Origin: an uncultured Butyricicoccus sp.
GTDB taxonomy: Bacteria > Bacillota > Clostridia > Oscillospirales > Butyricicoccaceae
Reading direction: 5' to 3'
NCBI GenBank assembly: GCA_947575935.1
Contig: CANPPM010000105.1
Coordinates: 1-9,077 of the forward strand
DNA: 9,077 nt
In this document: positions 5,131 to 9,077 of the stretch, piece after piece
How the letters are laid out: each line of letters opens with the position of its first letter
Position numbering within the stretch: the stretch's first letter is position 1
Notes under the pieces: model-generated
Told to the model about the DNA's origin: nothing
The model's input: only the letters and a program-made list of their open reading frames with translations
Database searches by the model: none
Translations under genes and position numbers: made by a program

Positions 5131-5168
5131 TTGTTTGGGCGTATTGACATTTTTCAAACAAGCCCTAG
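5131..5168 (-). repeat. Palindromic repeat copy B
   Basis: Minus strand CTAGGGCT-TGTTTGAAAAATGTCAATA-CGCCC. Bounded by GGGC/GCCC like copy A and oriented the same way. It sits just after the rpoC terminator. It may be a dispersed palindromic repeat family or a binding site for the recombinase or a regulator. Confidence 0.6.
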
Positions 5169-5175
5169 AAAACGC

Positions 5176-5214
5176 AATATAAAAAGAGGACGCCGCGCGT
5201 CCTCTTTTTATATT
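5176..5214 (-). terminator. rpoC transcription terminator
   Basis: A perfect 17-bp inverted repeat (5176-5192 with 5198-5214) and 5-nt loop; on the minus strand GAGGACG/CGTCCTC is followed by TTTTTATATT. It begins 3 nt after the rpoC stop, closes the rpoBC transcript and separates it from the recombinase. Being symmetric it would also work on the plus strand. Confidence 0.93.
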
Positions 5215-5217
5215 GGA

Positions 5218-8781
<3,564 letters not shown>

Positions 8782-8800
8782 TCGATACACCTCTCCAGTC

Positions 8801-8831
8801 TGACACGGAATCTTTCCCGCGCGCCGTGTCA
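8801..8831 (-). promoter_or_regulatory. Hairpin in the rpoB-rpoC gap
   Basis: TGACACGG and CCGTGTCA form a perfect 8-bp stem with a 15-nt loop, ending about 8 nt before the rpoC ribosome binding site. No U-run, so not a terminator. It may be an RNA-processing or translation-modulating structure of the rpoBC transcript. Confidence 0.5.
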
Positions 8832-9010
8832 TGGGTACGCGCGTCTGTGATCACCTGCGCAGCATCGGAATCTTGCGTGGAAAGCGCCGAGCCCTCCAAC
8901 GCCCTTTTCCACTGCGGCAGGGACAACGGAACCAGCCCTATCAGAAAGCGCTCCGTCCTTTCAGGGCCGCCATGCTGCGGCAGCCCGCTCCTAGCCGAAC
9001 GGATTGCCGC

Positions 9011-9077
9011 TTATTCCAAATCGAAATCCCCGTCGCCATAGTTATCTTCGTTCGCGAAATCATCATCCTCGCCAAAG
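9011..9077 (-). CDS. rpoB: RNA polymerase subunit beta, C-terminal end only
   Basis: The last 21 codons and TAA stop are visible, encoding FGEDDDFANEDNYGDGDFDLE. An acidic tail of this style is typical of RpoB C-termini in Clostridia, and rpoB is almost always directly upstream of rpoC. The rest of the gene is beyond the right edge. The 229-base gap to rpoC is unusually long for this pair. Confidence 0.9.
   Translation of the reverse strand, partial: FGEDDDFANEDNYGDGDFDLE

Noticed and set aside
4992..5160. TTGACA hexamers in repeats A and B as -35 boxes
   Set aside because: No acceptable -10 lies 16-18 bp downstream in either copy; the hexamer is part of the repeat.
8782..8832. rpoC start at 8832
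   Set aside because: It lies inside the 8801-8831 hairpin, has no ribosome binding site, and RpoC homology begins near the ATG at 8781, which has GGAGAGG.

Overview
The window looks like a chromosomal segment of a Gram-positive anaerobe of the class Clostridia, probably a gut Oscillospirales-type organism. That is inferred from the style of RpoC (1187 residues, no large proteobacterial insertion), strong AGGAGG-type ribosome binding sites, moderately high GC, and a Gram-positive thioester surface adhesin. The species cannot be fixed from the sequence. Every gene I support is on the minus strand, so the reading order runs from high to low coordinates.

Right part (5176-9077): the last 21 codons of rpoB, a 229-base gap holding a hairpin and an unassigned open frame, complete rpoC, and a 17-bp perfect inverted-repeat terminator just after the rpoC stop. 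This is the conserved core.

Middle part (3973-5175): a 281-residue tyrosine recombinase with all the expected catalytic residues. Its leader of about 350 bases carries three copies of a GGGC-bounded palindromic repeat and two terminator-like hairpins.

Left part (1-3972): a complete-looking regulatory and surface-protein module. A 22-bp inverted repeat (20/22 matching, 15 bp contiguous) at about 3524 and 3791 brackets a segment of about 220 bp. That segment holds one very good promoter (TTGCAA, 17 bp, TGG-TATAAT) pointing towards the adhesin gene. This is the layout of an invertible, phase-variable promoter, and the recombinase next door is the obvious candidate invertase. The transcript would have a leader of about 535 nt carrying two back-to-back cyclic-dinucleotide (GEMM-I, c-di-GMP-I class) riboswitch aptamers. 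The first has the standard G at the ligand-contacting position 20. The second has A there, the change known from 3',3'-cGAMP-sensing GEMM variants. The leader opens into a large secreted protein: signal peptide, Thr/Glu-rich stalk, TQXA thioester domain with the Cys and Gln visible, Ig-like domain, and Asp-tract repeats. Its C-terminus, probably with a wall anchor, lies beyond the left edge.

Taken together, the left half reads as a two-layer switch for an adhesin: DNA inversion decides whether a transcript starts, and tandem cyclic-dinucleotide riboswitches decide whether it is expressed. The aptamers, inverted repeats, promoter and protein motifs are seen directly. The inversion activity, the ligand of the second aptamer and the combined logic are inference.
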